DNA of 57,069 bases from Gemmataceae bacterium. GTDB lineage: Bacteria > Planctomycetota > Planctomycetia > Gemmatales > Gemmataceae. The notes beneath the pieces are model-generated. The model did no database searches. It saw only the letters and a list, made by a program, of their open reading frames with translations, and had not been told where the DNA came from. Below are positions 28,036 through 37,808 of the stretch, piece after piece. Numbering within the stretch: the first letter of the stretch is position 1; each line of letters begins with the position of its first letter. Made by a program: the position numbers and the translations under genes. Location: contig SIAQ01000018.1 of NCBI GenBank assembly GCA_009697105.1, forward strand, positions 1 through 57,069. The letters are read 5' to 3'.

Positions 28036-28173
28036 CTACTCTTCTTTCGCTGTCGACGTCGGCGCATCAACTGGTTCAACCACCACTTTGACGTGCTTAC
28101 CTTCAAACGCCGCCGGCACCGCAATCGTCAGCGTCGGCCCTGTCACGGTCTGAATGGAATGAATCGCTTGCAT
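28036..28173 (-). CDS. 45-residue beta-rich small protein, candidate antitoxin or accessory
   Basis: The ATG at 28173 has GAGGTG six bases upstream. The short protein alternates hydrophobic residues (IHSIQTVTGPTLTIAVPAAF, then HVKVVVEPVD), suggesting a small beta structure of the kind seen in short proteins beside PIN toxins. Its stop overlaps the AGGAGG of the next ORF. The longer frame to 28314 was rejected because it runs through a palindromic repeat and the gap gene. Family assignment is not possible by eye. Confidence 0.5.
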   Translation of the reverse strand: MQAIHSIQTVTGPTLTIAVPAAFEGKHVKVVVEPVDAPTSTAKEE

Positions 28174-28216
28174 GTGACACCTCAGCTGTAACTCATAATA
28201 CCCAAGTCGTGACATC

Positions 28217-28251
28217 ATCCCAGGGGTTCGGAGTACCTCACCCCTGGGCTT
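28217..28251. repeat. Single arm of the CCCAGGGGTTCGGAGTACC repeat
   Basis: It matches the right arm of the copies at 25027-25107 and 29343-29423, but no left arm precedes it. It lies between the end of gap and the small-ORF/PIN module. Confidence 0.8.
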
Positions 28252-28256
28252 GCGAT

Positions 28257-29423
<1,167 letters not shown>

Positions 29424-29508
29424 CATTTCTGTCCATTCATATCAAATAACTTATTACGTGCGTCTCTTCAAGTCGAGAGACATATCAATCTTCATCGAGA
29501 GTGTACTC

Positions 29509-30510
29509 ATGCCAAATATCGTTCGTGTTGCCGTCACCGGGGCGGCGGGGCAAGTCGCATATACTCTGTTGCCTCGTTTGGCATCAGGTGAAGTCTTCGG
29601 ACCCGACACGCAGGTCATCCTGCAACTGCTCGAAATCCCGCCGTCGATCAACCCGAAGCCAATGCAGATGCTCGAAGGCGTGGCAATGGAACTCGAAGAC
29701 TGCGGCTTCTCGACGCTGAAAGACATCATCGTCACCGACGATGAAAGCAAAGCGTTCGACGGCTGCAACTGGGCGTTGCTCGTCGGCGCCGCCCCACGTG
29801 GGCCAGGCATGGAACGCAAAGACCTGCTGCTCAAGAACGCCCAGATTTTCCAGAAGCAAGGCAAGGCTCTCGCCGCCAAGGCCGCCTCGGATGTGCGCAT
29901 CCTGATCGTTGGCAACCCGTGCAACACGAACTGCCTGATCGCCTACAACAACGGCAGAAGCATCCCGGCTGAACGTTGGACCGCGATGACCCGCCTCGAC
30001 CACAACCGCGCCGTCGGTGCCCTCGCCAAGAAAGCCGGCGTCGATAATGGCGACATCACCTGCATGACGATCTGGGGCAACCACTCCAATACCCAGTATC
30101 CCGATTTCACCAACGCTAAGATCAAAGGCAAACCGGCCACCGAAGTCATCACCGACCGCGCCTGGCTCGAATCGGTTTACGTCAAAGCCTGCCAGGAGCG
30201 TGGCAAAGCGGTCATCGAAAAACGCGGTCTGTCGAGCGCCTTCTCCGCCGCCAATGGCGCGCTGGATCACGTCAAGAGTCTGTTGAAACCAACCCCCGCC
30301 AACAACTGGGTCAGCATGGCCACCGTCTCCAAGGGCGAGTACGGCGTCCCCGCCGGGCTTGTCTTCGGCTACCCGTGCACAACGGACGGCAAGGGCAACT
30401 ACGCCGTCGTCAACGGGCTTAAACTCGAAGCCTTCGGCCAGGACAAGTTCAATCTGACGCTCAAAGAACTCGCAGAGGAACGCGATGCGGTGAAGGATTT
30501 GCTGGGGTAG
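29509..30510 (+). CDS. mdh: Malate dehydrogenase
   Basis: From the ATG at 29509 this is 333 residues. It begins with the NAD-binding [21 protein letters not shown] and continues with [43 protein letters not shown] and [14 protein letters not shown] (catalytic His). These are typical of the ~330-residue cytosolic/actinobacterial type of malate dehydrogenase. It interconverts malate and oxaloacetate. The ORF opens 17 codons earlier at 29458, but that segment has no family similarity. A perfect hairpin follows the stop. It is transcribed divergently from gap. Confidence 0.96.
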   Translation: MPNIVRVAVTGAAGQVAYTLLPRLASGEVFGPDTQVILQLLEIPPSINPKPMQMLEGVAMELEDCGFSTLKDIIVTDDESKAFDGCNWALLVGAAPRGPGMERKDLLLKNAQIFQKQGKALAAKAASDVRILIVGNPCNTNCLIAYNNGRSIPAERWTAMTRLDHNRAVGALAKKAGVDNGDITCMTIWGNHSNTQYPDFTNAKIKGKPATEVITDRAWLESVYVKACQERGKAVIEKRGLSSAFSAANGALDHVKSLLKPTPANNWVSMATVSKGEYGVPAGLVFGYPCTTDGKGNYAVVNGLKLEAFGQDKFNLTLKELAEERDAVKDLLG

Positions 30511-30513
30511 GGC

Positions 30514-30580
30514 GTGAAAGAGCCGCGCACGTAGTAAGCGGTCTTGTTTCGACCGCTTACTACGTGCGCGGCTCTTTCAC
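30514..30580 (+). terminator. Perfect 30-bp hairpin after mdh (AGAGCCACGCAC-like family)
   Basis: Arms at 30514-30543 and 30551-30580 are perfect complements with a seven-base loop, starting three bases after the mdh stop. It belongs to the same family as 9814-9890. It could end mdh transcription, although no T-run follows. Confidence 0.7.
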
Positions 30581-30769
30581 GGCGAATCGTGTGGATTTGA
30601 TGAAGTATGACAATTTCCGTTCCTAATCTACTTGCATCTGGACGAATAATCCTGATAAAATGACAATGACTCGAACCCGCGCCACTCCTCGCGCGTCCCT
30701 TTTGCAGACAAGCCGTATTGTCGAACTGTCGGCAGTGCGCGAGTCGCTCTCCTCGTCCAAGGGGGTTTT

Positions 30770-31405
30770 ATGTCAAACCGGTACGCATCCGCGCTCGACG
30801 CCAGCGTTCTTGTGCTGAACAAGATGTTCATGGCCGTGCATGTCATTACCGTCCGGCGCGCCTTTATCCTTCTCTGCAAAGAATTGGCCGAGGTCGTCAG
30901 CCTCGAGGACGGCCAATTCGCGACTTACGATTTCGATACCTGGCGCGAGGTCAGCGAGTTCCGCGCCAAGCTCTATCGCGAAGAGGAAGACGATTGGGTC
31001 CGCACCTCGAATACCGAGATTCAGGTCCCACGCGTCATCCGCTTGACGAGCTACGAGAAAGTGCCAAAGCACACGGTCAAGTTCAATCGGCGAAACATCT
31101 TCGCACGAGACAACAACCAGTGCCAATACTGTGGCAAAAGATTCTCGACAAGCGATTTGAGTCTCGATCACATCCTGCCGCGCAGCCAAGGCGGCGGCAG
31201 TTCGTGGGAGAACATCGTCTGCGCCTGCATCGACTGCAACGTGCGCAAGGGCGGCCGTACGCCCAAGCAGGCGCATATGGGCTTGATCCGCAAACCGGAG
31301 AAGCCGAAACGCAGCCCAATGTTGAACCTGAAGCTTACCAGTAAGAAGTACCAGTCGTGGAAAACCTTCCTCGACAATGCCTACTGGTCGGTGGAATTGA
31401 AGTGA
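30770..31405 (+). CDS. HNH endonuclease
   Basis: The 211-residue protein carries a C-terminal HNH nuclease domain: RRNIFARDNNQCQYCGKRF, LDHILPRSQGG (His of the HNH metal site), SWENIVCACIDCN and the basic VRKGGRTPKQA. Two CxxC pairs should bind a structural zinc. The N-terminal ~100 residues (VLNKMFMAVHVITVRRAFILL) are typical of this planctomycete/cyanobacterial stand-alone HNH family. No methylase or intein is nearby, so it is not an obvious restriction enzyme. It is bracketed by two palindromic repeats. The role is unknown. Confidence 0.9.
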   Translation: MSNRYASALDASVLVLNKMFMAVHVITVRRAFILLCKELAEVVSLEDGQFATYDFDTWREVSEFRAKLYREEEDDWVRTSNTEIQVPRVIRLTSYEKVPKHTVKFNRRNIFARDNNQCQYCGKRFSTSDLSLDHILPRSQGGGSSWENIVCACIDCNVRKGGRTPKQAHMGLIRKPEKPKRSPMLNLKLTSKKYQSWKTFLDNAYWSVELK

Positions 31406-31437
31406 CATGGCCTCGACTATTGGCGCTGTTGACCAAC

Positions 31438-31518
31438 GTCAGAGCCACGCACCAAGTAAGCGGTTGAATTGCGCACGCGCGGTGCGATTCGACCGCTTAC
31501 TTCGTGCGCGGCTCTGAC
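31438..31518. repeat. Palindromic repeat, AGAGCCACGCAC family
   Basis: Arms at 31438-31466 and 31491-31518 are nearly complementary. It follows the HNH gene by about 30 bases. The remaining gap to 31628 shows no gene. Confidence 0.8.
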
Positions 31519-31627
31519 ATCAACGCAGAACTAAAAAGACATCATTTCATACTTTGAATCCGCCACTTCGCGCTCTATGACAACACCTACCTGACACGCC
31601 GCACTCGCTCAGTCGGAGTCCTCCCCC

Positions 31628-34600
31628 ATGATCCGCATTTTGGCAATTCTCATCCTCGCCTCGTTCGTCTGCGTTTCCCGCGCGAACGCTCAGGAAACCG
31701 CAAAACCGATCCGGCTCATTGCCGAGGCCGAGGACTTCACCGTCGAGAAGGGCGAATGGAAGGTCGTGCCGTACAAGGAGAACTATTACGCCTCGACATT
31801 CGCGATCACGTTCCTGTCGCGCATGGCATGTCTCGGCGCGCCCGAACAAACCAAGGGCGACGCCATTGCGACGCAGAAGATCGACGTGCCGAGCGCCGGT
31901 GAATTCCATGTGCTCGCACGCTATGAACAGCCGATCGATTTCTCCGTCGAGTTCACGCTGGAGATCGAACAGGCAGGTAAAATCGCTTATAAGAAGTTAT
32001 TCGGAAAGCTCGAAGACCCGAAGATCTGGGCGCTCAACGGCAACAAGCGCGTGGCCATGGAACGCTACTGGTGGGGCGGGACCGACAACATCGTGTGGCA
32101 ACAAGGCGAACCGGTCAAGCTCGCCAAGGGTGCAGCGACACTGCGGCTCATCGCCGGCCCGCAGCTGGAAGGCTCGAAGCCGCGCGTCGCCGCCGCTCGA
32201 CGCAACATCGACGTGATCTGCTTGACGAACGATCTCGACGGCATGGCGGCCCAGAAGAAGACGCGCTATCTCGAATACGACGGCTGGCTGGTGCAGGACG
32301 GCGACTTGTTCGTGCGCATCACCAACCCGAAGGACGCCGTCGCGCCGTGCGTCCCCGTGCTCGAGCCTTCGGGCGGCGGACAGCATTCGCCTTACGACAT
32401 CCACATCCGCGATTGGGCGGCGACGCGCGTCTACAAGAGCGGCTATGTCGTCAGCAAGTCGAACTACCAGCTCACCGGCCCGCGCCTCATGGCGACACCC
32501 GCAACCGCGCGCGCGCCCCAGCTGGACGACGAGTTCATCTTCAAGCCCACCAAGAAGCCCAAGGGCACGCCGACCGCCGACATTCCCGACGGCGAATACC
32601 TGCAGCCCGGCGACACCACCCGCTGGATCCCGATCGGCCACATGCTCGATGCGCTCAACGACAGCACCTGGAACGCCAGGGCGATCTACAAGGGCAAAGC
32701 TAGCCCGACATATCTGCACCTGGAGTTCGGCATTCCCGACGGCAAGGGCGCGATCAAGAGCGTCCGTACCGTCACCGTCAAGGACGACACCTTCGAGATG
32801 CCCGGTAACGTCCGCGCGAACCCCGTCATCCGCACGCAGATCGAAGCCGTCAAATGGCTGCGTGAAGAGGTCGAGAAATTCCCGAAGGTCGGCAGCGTGC
32901 CCAAACGGCTACCGATCTACGGCATCGGTGCCTTCTCCGGCGCAATGTCGAATCCGGGACCTCTCGGCCAAGAAGCGACCAAGCTCACGCTCACGCTCGG
33001 CAGCAACACGCTGACCGGCGAATCGGCCTGGGCGAAACAACTTGGCGTACCCGAACGCAAGACCCGGCTCGTCGCCCATTGGCCTGTCGGCTCGGAGAAG
33101 ATGGCCTGGGCCAACGCTTTGAAAGCCGGCACCGCCAAGACGATCAAGGTCATCAGTTTCGGCGACGAGATCCACATCTCCCCCTTGACGCCGCCCAAGG
33201 GAAAGGAGGACGAATTCAACGCCAAGTTCGTCGCCTGGCTCAAGTCGAAGAACGTCGTCGGCGCCGACGCCGCCAAGTTCACGAGGAAAGAGGACGACCG
33301 CTGGTTCTACTATTCGTCCCTTTATTCCACCAACGCCGGCATCGAGCAGTACGCCGCCGCCACGAAATGGCTGGAGGATAACGCCGGCAAGGACATTCTC
33401 ACCGGCGCCAATTATTCGCCACACGCCAACTACATGGTCACCGAGATGCAATGGGTCCGCCCGTTCAAGATGCGTGCCATGAATATGCCGTGGAGCGAGG
33501 ATTACGTTTGGCAGATTCCCGAGTTCAGCGTGCAGGTCTCTGGCTACTTGACCTCCGGCTTTCGCTGTGGGGCCAAGTATCACAACATGCCGATCATGAT
33601 GTACGTCATGCCACACAGCCCGGGCAATACGCCGCGGAGCTTTCGGCTGTCATACTACACCTGCATCGCCCACGGCGCGACGCTAATCAACTACTTCTGC
33701 GCCTCGCCGCTCGCCGTCGGCAGCACGGAGAACTACGTCGCCACGAACGATCTCGGCATGTGGCAGGCGGTGCACAAGGCAACGCACGAAGCCGGCATCT
33801 TTGAGGATTACGTCGTCGATGGCAAGGTCGGCCCCGCCAAGGTCGGCCTGCTGCTCTCCAGCGTCGATGAGATCATGACCGGCGATTCCAACTCCAAAGG
33901 CGGCATCCACAATCACGAACGCAAGGCCATCTACTACGCGCTACGCCATGCTCAAATCCCCGTCGATTTCGTCACCGAGGACGACGTGATCGAAGGCCTG
34001 TGCAAGGATCATCAGGTCATCTATGTCACCCAGCAATACTTGCACTCGAATGCCGTGAAGGCACTGAAGAAATGGGTCGATGCCGGCGGCACGCTCGTCG
34101 CCCTCTGCGGCGGCGGGTTCCTCGATGAGTTCGGCAAGGCCAACGCCGATGTCAACGCGCTCTTCGGCGTCAAGTCGCAAACGCTGTACAAGGACCCGAA
34201 GCTGACGATGGTGCTCGCCAAGCAGGATTTGCCGATGTATAAACCGCTCGATACCGTCGAGCATTACACAAACAAAATCCCCGTGCTCGTCTGGAAACAA
34301 TCGCTGACCACGGGCGATGGCAAAACCATTGGCACGTTCGCCAACGGCTCACCGGCGATTGTCGAGAAGGCGCATGGCAAAGGCAAGGCGGTGCTCTTCG
34401 GCTTCTTCCCCGGCATGGCGTATGAACGCAGCGGATTGCCGATCCTGCCTGCGGATCGCGGCGGCACCGACGCCGGCTTTAACCACTTCCTGCCGACTCA
34501 GATGGATACGCACCTGCGCTCGCTTATCACGGCCAACTTCCTACCCAAGGGATTTCGCACGCCAGTCGAATGTGTCGTCGCCAAGCTCGGTGGGGTCGCC

Positions 34601-34843
34601 GCTCTGTATGACGATGTGCTCGTCGAATCGACCTGCATCGACTCGAAGGGCAAACTTGCCGTGCCGCTCATCAACTACACCGGCAAGACCATTGATTCGT
34701 TGGTAGTCCGAATCCATGGATTGACGGACGCCAAGCGCATCCGCAGTGTCGAACGCGGCAACCTGAAAGCGGTCGTGCAAGATGGGGCAACCGTAGTGAC
34801 GCTGCGTTTGGATGTCGCGGATATGCTGCTGATTGATCGGTAA
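31628..34843 (+). CDS. Large secreted protein with GATase-like domain, possibly glycoside-hydrolase related
   Basis: The 1071-residue protein has a signal peptide (residues 1-21, ending RANA). The N-terminal ~200 residues look like a carbohydrate-binding jelly-roll (IRLIAEAEDFTVEKGEWKVV; AGEFHVLARYEQP). The middle is long and mixed, with aromatic-rich segments (AMNMPWSEDYVWQIPEF) resembling TIM-barrel hydrolases. Around residues 770-930 a domain reads VIYVTQQYLHSNAVKALKKW then DAGGTLVALCGGGF, like the trimerisation domain of family 42 beta-galactosidases. I infer a periplasmic or surface carbohydrate-active protein; no catalytic pair was identified. No close operon partner is present. Confidence 0.8.
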   Translation: MIRILAILILASFVCVSRANAQETAKPIRLIAEAEDFTVEKGEWKVVPYKENYYASTFAITFLSRMACLGAPEQTKGDAIATQKIDVPSAGEFHVLARYEQPIDFSVEFTLEIEQAGKIAYKKLFGKLEDPKIWALNGNKRVAMERYWWGGTDNIVWQQGEPVKLAKGAATLRLIAGPQLEGSKPRVAAARRNIDVICLTNDLDGMAAQKKTRYLEYDGWLVQDGDLFVRITNPKDAVAPCVPVLEPSGGGQHSPYDIHIRDWAATRVYKSGYVVSKSNYQLTGPRLMATPATARAPQLDDEFIFKPTKKPKGTPTADIPDGEYLQPGDTTRWIPIGHMLDALNDSTWNARAIYKGKASPTYLHLEFGIPDGKGAIKSVRTVTVKDDTFEMPGNVRANPVIRTQIEAVKWLREEVEKFPKVGSVPKRLPIYGIGAFSGAMSNPGPLGQEATKLTLTLGSNTLTGESAWAKQLGVPERKTRLVAHWPVGSEKMAWANALKAGTAKTIKVISFGDEIHISPLTPPKGKEDEFNAKFVAWLKSKNVVGADAAKFTRKEDDRWFYYSSLYSTNAGIEQYAAATKWLEDNAGKDILTGANYSPHANYMVTEMQWVRPFKMRAMNMPWSEDYVWQIPEFSVQVSGYLTSGFRCGAKYHNMPIMMYVMPHSPGNTPRSFRLSYYTCIAHGATLINYFCASPLAVGSTENYVATNDLGMWQAVHKATHEAGIFEDYVVDGKVGPAKVGLLLSSVDEIMTGDSNSKGGIHNHERKAIYYALRHAQIPVDFVTEDDVIEGLCKDHQVIYVTQQYLHSNAVKALKKWVDAGGTLVALCGGGFLDEFGKANADVNALFGVKSQTLYKDPKLTMVLAKQDLPMYKPLDTVEHYTNKIPVLVWKQSLTTGDGKTIGTFANGSPAIVEKAHGKGKAVLFGFFPGMAYERSGLPILPADRGGTDAGFNHFLPTQMDTHLRSLITANFLPKGFRTPVECVVAKLGGVAALYDDVLVESTCIDSKGKLAVPLINYTGKTIDSLVVRIHGLTDAKRIRSVERGNLKAVVQDGATVVTLRLDVADMLLIDR

Positions 34844-34852
34844 ATTACCAAC

Positions 34853-34932
34853 GCCCAGAGGTGAGGTACTCCGAACCTCTGGGATAATCCTCACGAGATA
34901 CCAAAGGTTCGGAGTACCTCACCCTTGGGCTT
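34853..34932. repeat. Palindromic repeat, CCCAGAGGTGAGG family
   Basis: Two inverted arms lie between the converging ends of the large secreted protein and the ABC permease genes. Only seven bases separate it from the permease stop, so it could act as a bidirectional terminator. Confidence 0.8.
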
Positions 34933-34939
34933 GCTTTTC

Positions 34940-36769
34940 TCACTCCCCAACCGCGCTCGAGCGGCCGACGGCGACGTCGAACTCGCTCATCAGTGGGATC
35001 GCCATCGCGAGGATCGTGAAGCTGAACGCACCGGCAGTCACGATGAACGGGATCAGCGGGTCGGCCGATTCGATCGAACCGGGTTTGCCGATCAACACGT
35101 TGGTGATGCTGTAGAACGCCAAGACCGGCAACATCCCGCTGGCGAGGTTGAGCGCCGAGGATGGACGCTCCGCGCTAAGTACCCACCACAGCCCGCCAAT
35201 ACCCGCAACGATGAAGCCGGCGAAGCTGAGCCATTGGTACTCGAATCGGCCCGTGATGCGGATGAGGTAGATGCAGACCATCGTACCGATCGTCAGAAAG
35301 AAGACCGTGCCCAGGGCGTTGATCGCCGCCTGGCGACTGTTGTTGGCACGCAGCGCGACGTGAATGCCAAGCATGACCGTGAACGCCATCACGACGAGCA
35401 TGCCGATACCAAGGGCAAGAGCGCCTTCGATGTTTTTCTGTACGAGCAGACTATCCTGACCGCGTGGCGGCGTGCCCAGCTGACCGCGCATGGCGTAGAT
35501 CACAACCAGGATCAACGGCGGGACGATGAATTCCTTGGTGTTGTAAACGATGCCGAAAACCTTGCCCAGGATAAATTCCTTGGGTGACAGATCGGTGATG
35601 AGCAACAAGTCGAGCGAATTGAGATCGCGTTCCGATGTGATCGATGTCACCGATTGAGCGCTGATCAGCAGCAAGCTGAGAATCGTCACCGGAACGATGC
35701 CCCAGGCGGCGGCGAACTCCGCGCGCTCCATCAAAAACAGTGAATAATAGCCGATCAACCCAACGACCACGAAATAGGCAAGCTTTACCACCAGCGGACG
35801 ATTCCCGTAAGCACGCGTGGCAATCTCGCGCCACAAGATCGGATTCGCCCAGACCGGCCTGGCCTTGCCCGGCGCAGCATGGATGCGATCGGGGTCTGCG
35901 TCCGTGGCATCCGCCTTGGCTGCACCGACCAGCTCACGCTGCATAATCGGTTCGCCACTCGGATTCCAGACGCGCAGCTTGTACATCCCGATTAGATTGA
36001 GTAACGCGGCGATACCGAGCATCGCCAGCGCGAACTGGCGAGGCGTCGTCAGCCCCGCCGCATCCTCGGGCCGATTGATCGCTTCCGCCAAGGCGAGGAA
36101 TGGCTCCAGCGTTCGCCTGGCCTGGGCGATCGCGTCGGCGTCGAGGCCTGACTCGCCCAACCCGATCATGTTGACGAGATAGGGCGTGACAGCCAACGCA
36201 TTGACAAGGCACAGGTACAAGACGAGGAACAGTACCGTCATCGCCAGGGCCTGGAATGTCTTCTCACGCCACAGCGCGATCAATCCGCCAAGCGAACCGG
36301 CCGCGAATGATGCCGTCGTCAGCACAAGCATCACGTCGACGATCTGCCAGGGATCGATGCCGCCCAGCAAAGCCAACAACGCGAAGACCGGAATAGAGCC
36401 GAGGAGAAGCAGAATGATTTGAAAGAGACTGCCGCACAATTTGCCCACGACGATTTCGTCGTTACGCAATTCGGTCAACAGTAGTAACAGAAAGGTGCGG
36501 CGGTCTTTTTCCAGAGAGATCGTGCTTGCTGCTGAGAGGGCTGAAAAGAACATCAGCAGCGTGAGTTGGACATAGGCGAGGATTTGAAACGAGAGCAGGC
36601 CGAATCGCGCGAGATCGCCCAGCGTGGGGACATGTTCCCAGCCGACGGTCGTCTGCCAAGTTGTGAAGAGCAGCACCCACAGCGTGCCCAGGTAGAAAGC
36701 GCGCGTGAGATAGTGCCGAGACCGTCGCGGCAAAATCAACCATTCGCGAATAAAGATCGGTCCGAGCAT
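34940..36769 (-). CDS. ABC-2 type transporter permease
   Basis: From the ATG at 36769 the protein has 609 residues and about 11-12 hydrophobic segments. It begins MLGPIFIREWLILPRRSRHY, a start typical of planctomycete ABC-2 permeases with two halves. It carries the ABC-2 segments EKDRRTFLLLLLTELRNDEIVVGKL and TSERDLNSLDLLLITDLSPKEFILGK, which repeat the same pattern in each half, suggesting a fused dimer. It acts in the cytoplasmic membrane. No ATPase subunit lies in the window, so its partner must be encoded elsewhere. The frame to 36874 was rejected because the extra 35 residues are polar and unlike the family. Confidence 0.9.
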   Translation of the reverse strand: MLGPIFIREWLILPRRSRHYLTRAFYLGTLWVLLFTTWQTTVGWEHVPTLGDLARFGLLSFQILAYVQLTLLMFFSALSAASTISLEKDRRTFLLLLLTELRNDEIVVGKLCGSLFQIILLLLGSIPVFALLALLGGIDPWQIVDVMLVLTTASFAAGSLGGLIALWREKTFQALAMTVLFLVLYLCLVNALAVTPYLVNMIGLGESGLDADAIAQARRTLEPFLALAEAINRPEDAAGLTTPRQFALAMLGIAALLNLIGMYKLRVWNPSGEPIMQRELVGAAKADATDADPDRIHAAPGKARPVWANPILWREIATRAYGNRPLVVKLAYFVVVGLIGYYSLFLMERAEFAAAWGIVPVTILSLLLISAQSVTSITSERDLNSLDLLLITDLSPKEFILGKVFGIVYNTKEFIVPPLILVVIYAMRGQLGTPPRGQDSLLVQKNIEGALALGIGMLVVMAFTVMLGIHVALRANNSRQAAINALGTVFFLTIGTMVCIYLIRITGRFEYQWLSFAGFIVAGIGGLWWVLSAERPSSALNLASGMLPVLAFYSITNVLIGKPGSIESADPLIPFIVTAGAFSFTILAMAIPLMSEFDVAVGRSSAVGE

Positions 36770-36890
36770 GATACGTTCGCTACCCTCATCAGATCTGTGC
36801 GTGGGATTACTACGTGGCGAGATGTCGAATGGTTTACAATCGTATTGTTTTAGAGCGGAAGGTGAGATGGACAATAGCGAAGGGCGACCG

Positions 36891-37328
36891 TTATGAATTC
36901 GTCGCAGGCTCTATGGTCACAATACGTTCCAGGCGGTCCTCGATTTTGCCGCGAGCATGTCGATTGCGTTGGTTGCGAACGTAGGTTTTGACCCAGTCGA
37001 GATCGCGCGTTCCAAAGCTAACGACGCCGTAGCCGGCCTGCCATTCGAGAGATTTCTGGCTTAGTTTTTGATTGATATCGTGCGACGAGGCGCCTTTGAG
37101 TTTGCCGACGAAATCGCTGACAAGTATAGTGGGCGCGATGCTGATGCAGAGATGGATATGGGTTTCAATGCCGCCAATTTCGTGAATGAACACGCCGGGG
37201 GTGTCGATGCATTTGCTGCGTAAAAATTGGTGGACGATGGTTTCGATCTTTGGTTCGAGCAGAGGTAGGCTGCCTTTGGTATGCCAGGTGAGATGGAGAT
37301 TGATTTCGGCGTAATAATTGCGAGCCAT
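36891..37328 (-). CDS. REP-associated tyrosine transposase (IS200/IS605 TnpA-like)
   Basis: The 145-residue protein from the ATG at 37328 is a single Y1 HUH transposase domain. The N-terminus MARNYYAEINLHLTWHTKGS matches the family. The HUH pair is in ETHIHLCISI, and the likely nucleophile Tyr is in KTYVRNQRNRHARG. Y1 transposases nick single-stranded hairpins. Directly upstream (37410-37670) lies a cluster of short palindromes, as expected for the RAYT/REP relationship. No TnpB is present. Whether it is active is unknown. Confidence 0.9.
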   Translation of the reverse strand: MARNYYAEINLHLTWHTKGSLPLLEPKIETIVHQFLRSKCIDTPGVFIHEIGGIETHIHLCISIAPTILVSDFVGKLKGASSHDINQKLSQKSLEWQAGYGVVSFGTRDLDWVKTYVRNQRNRHARGKIEDRLERIVTIEPATNS

Positions 37329-37409
37329 TGGCGACTCCAAGAAACAAGGGAACCTGTCGTTTCGGCAGTGTACGAAATCGAGAGTATCGGGCACGTAGCT
37401 GGTGTTCAG

Positions 37410-37670
37410 CAGAAGCTCCGTTTACGGGGCTTTCGCGTTTCGATGTAGCCCCGTCGTTTACGACGGGGTGACGGGATGCAGCAATCATATGTGTTAGGGC
37501 CGTTCACCGTCCTTCTCGCTGGGATTGGCTTTAGCCAATGAAAGCAGTATCGGCTAAAGCCGGCCCTAGCGAGAAGCCCCGTAAACGGGGCTTCTCCGAA
37601 ATCCACGCCATCACTGGACCCGTCGTAAACGACGGGCCTACAGCTTCGGCAAACGCCCGTAAACGGGCGT
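37410..37670. repeat. REP-like palindrome cluster beside the RAYT transposase
   Basis: Short perfect or near-perfect palindromes occur at 37450-37469 (CCCCGTCGTTTACGACGGGG), 37528-37563 (GGCTTTAGCC / GGCTAAAGCC), 37571-37597 (GAAGCCCCGTAAACGGGGCTTC), 37620-37637 (CCCGTCGTAAACGACGGG) and 37655-37670 (CGCCCGTAAACGGGCG). Several share the centre GTAAAC or GTTTAC. The rest of the gap to 37808 holds no gene but presumably the promoter of the next. Confidence 0.8.
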
Positions 37671-37808
37671 CGGGCCTTGGCCAACGTCGAATTCGTCGCT
37701 TTTCAATCTTGGCCTCCGACATGATTGGCCATCGCGCTGTATAATAAAATCCAGCCTACCCCCACCGTCCACACGCCTCGTTGTGTATCGCAATTGGGAG
37801 ACTCCGCA

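Noticed and set aside
30773..31408. Minus-strand ORF of 211 codons opposite the HNH gene
   Set aside because: It is a mirror ORF in high-GC coding sequence; the + strand has clear HNH motifs.
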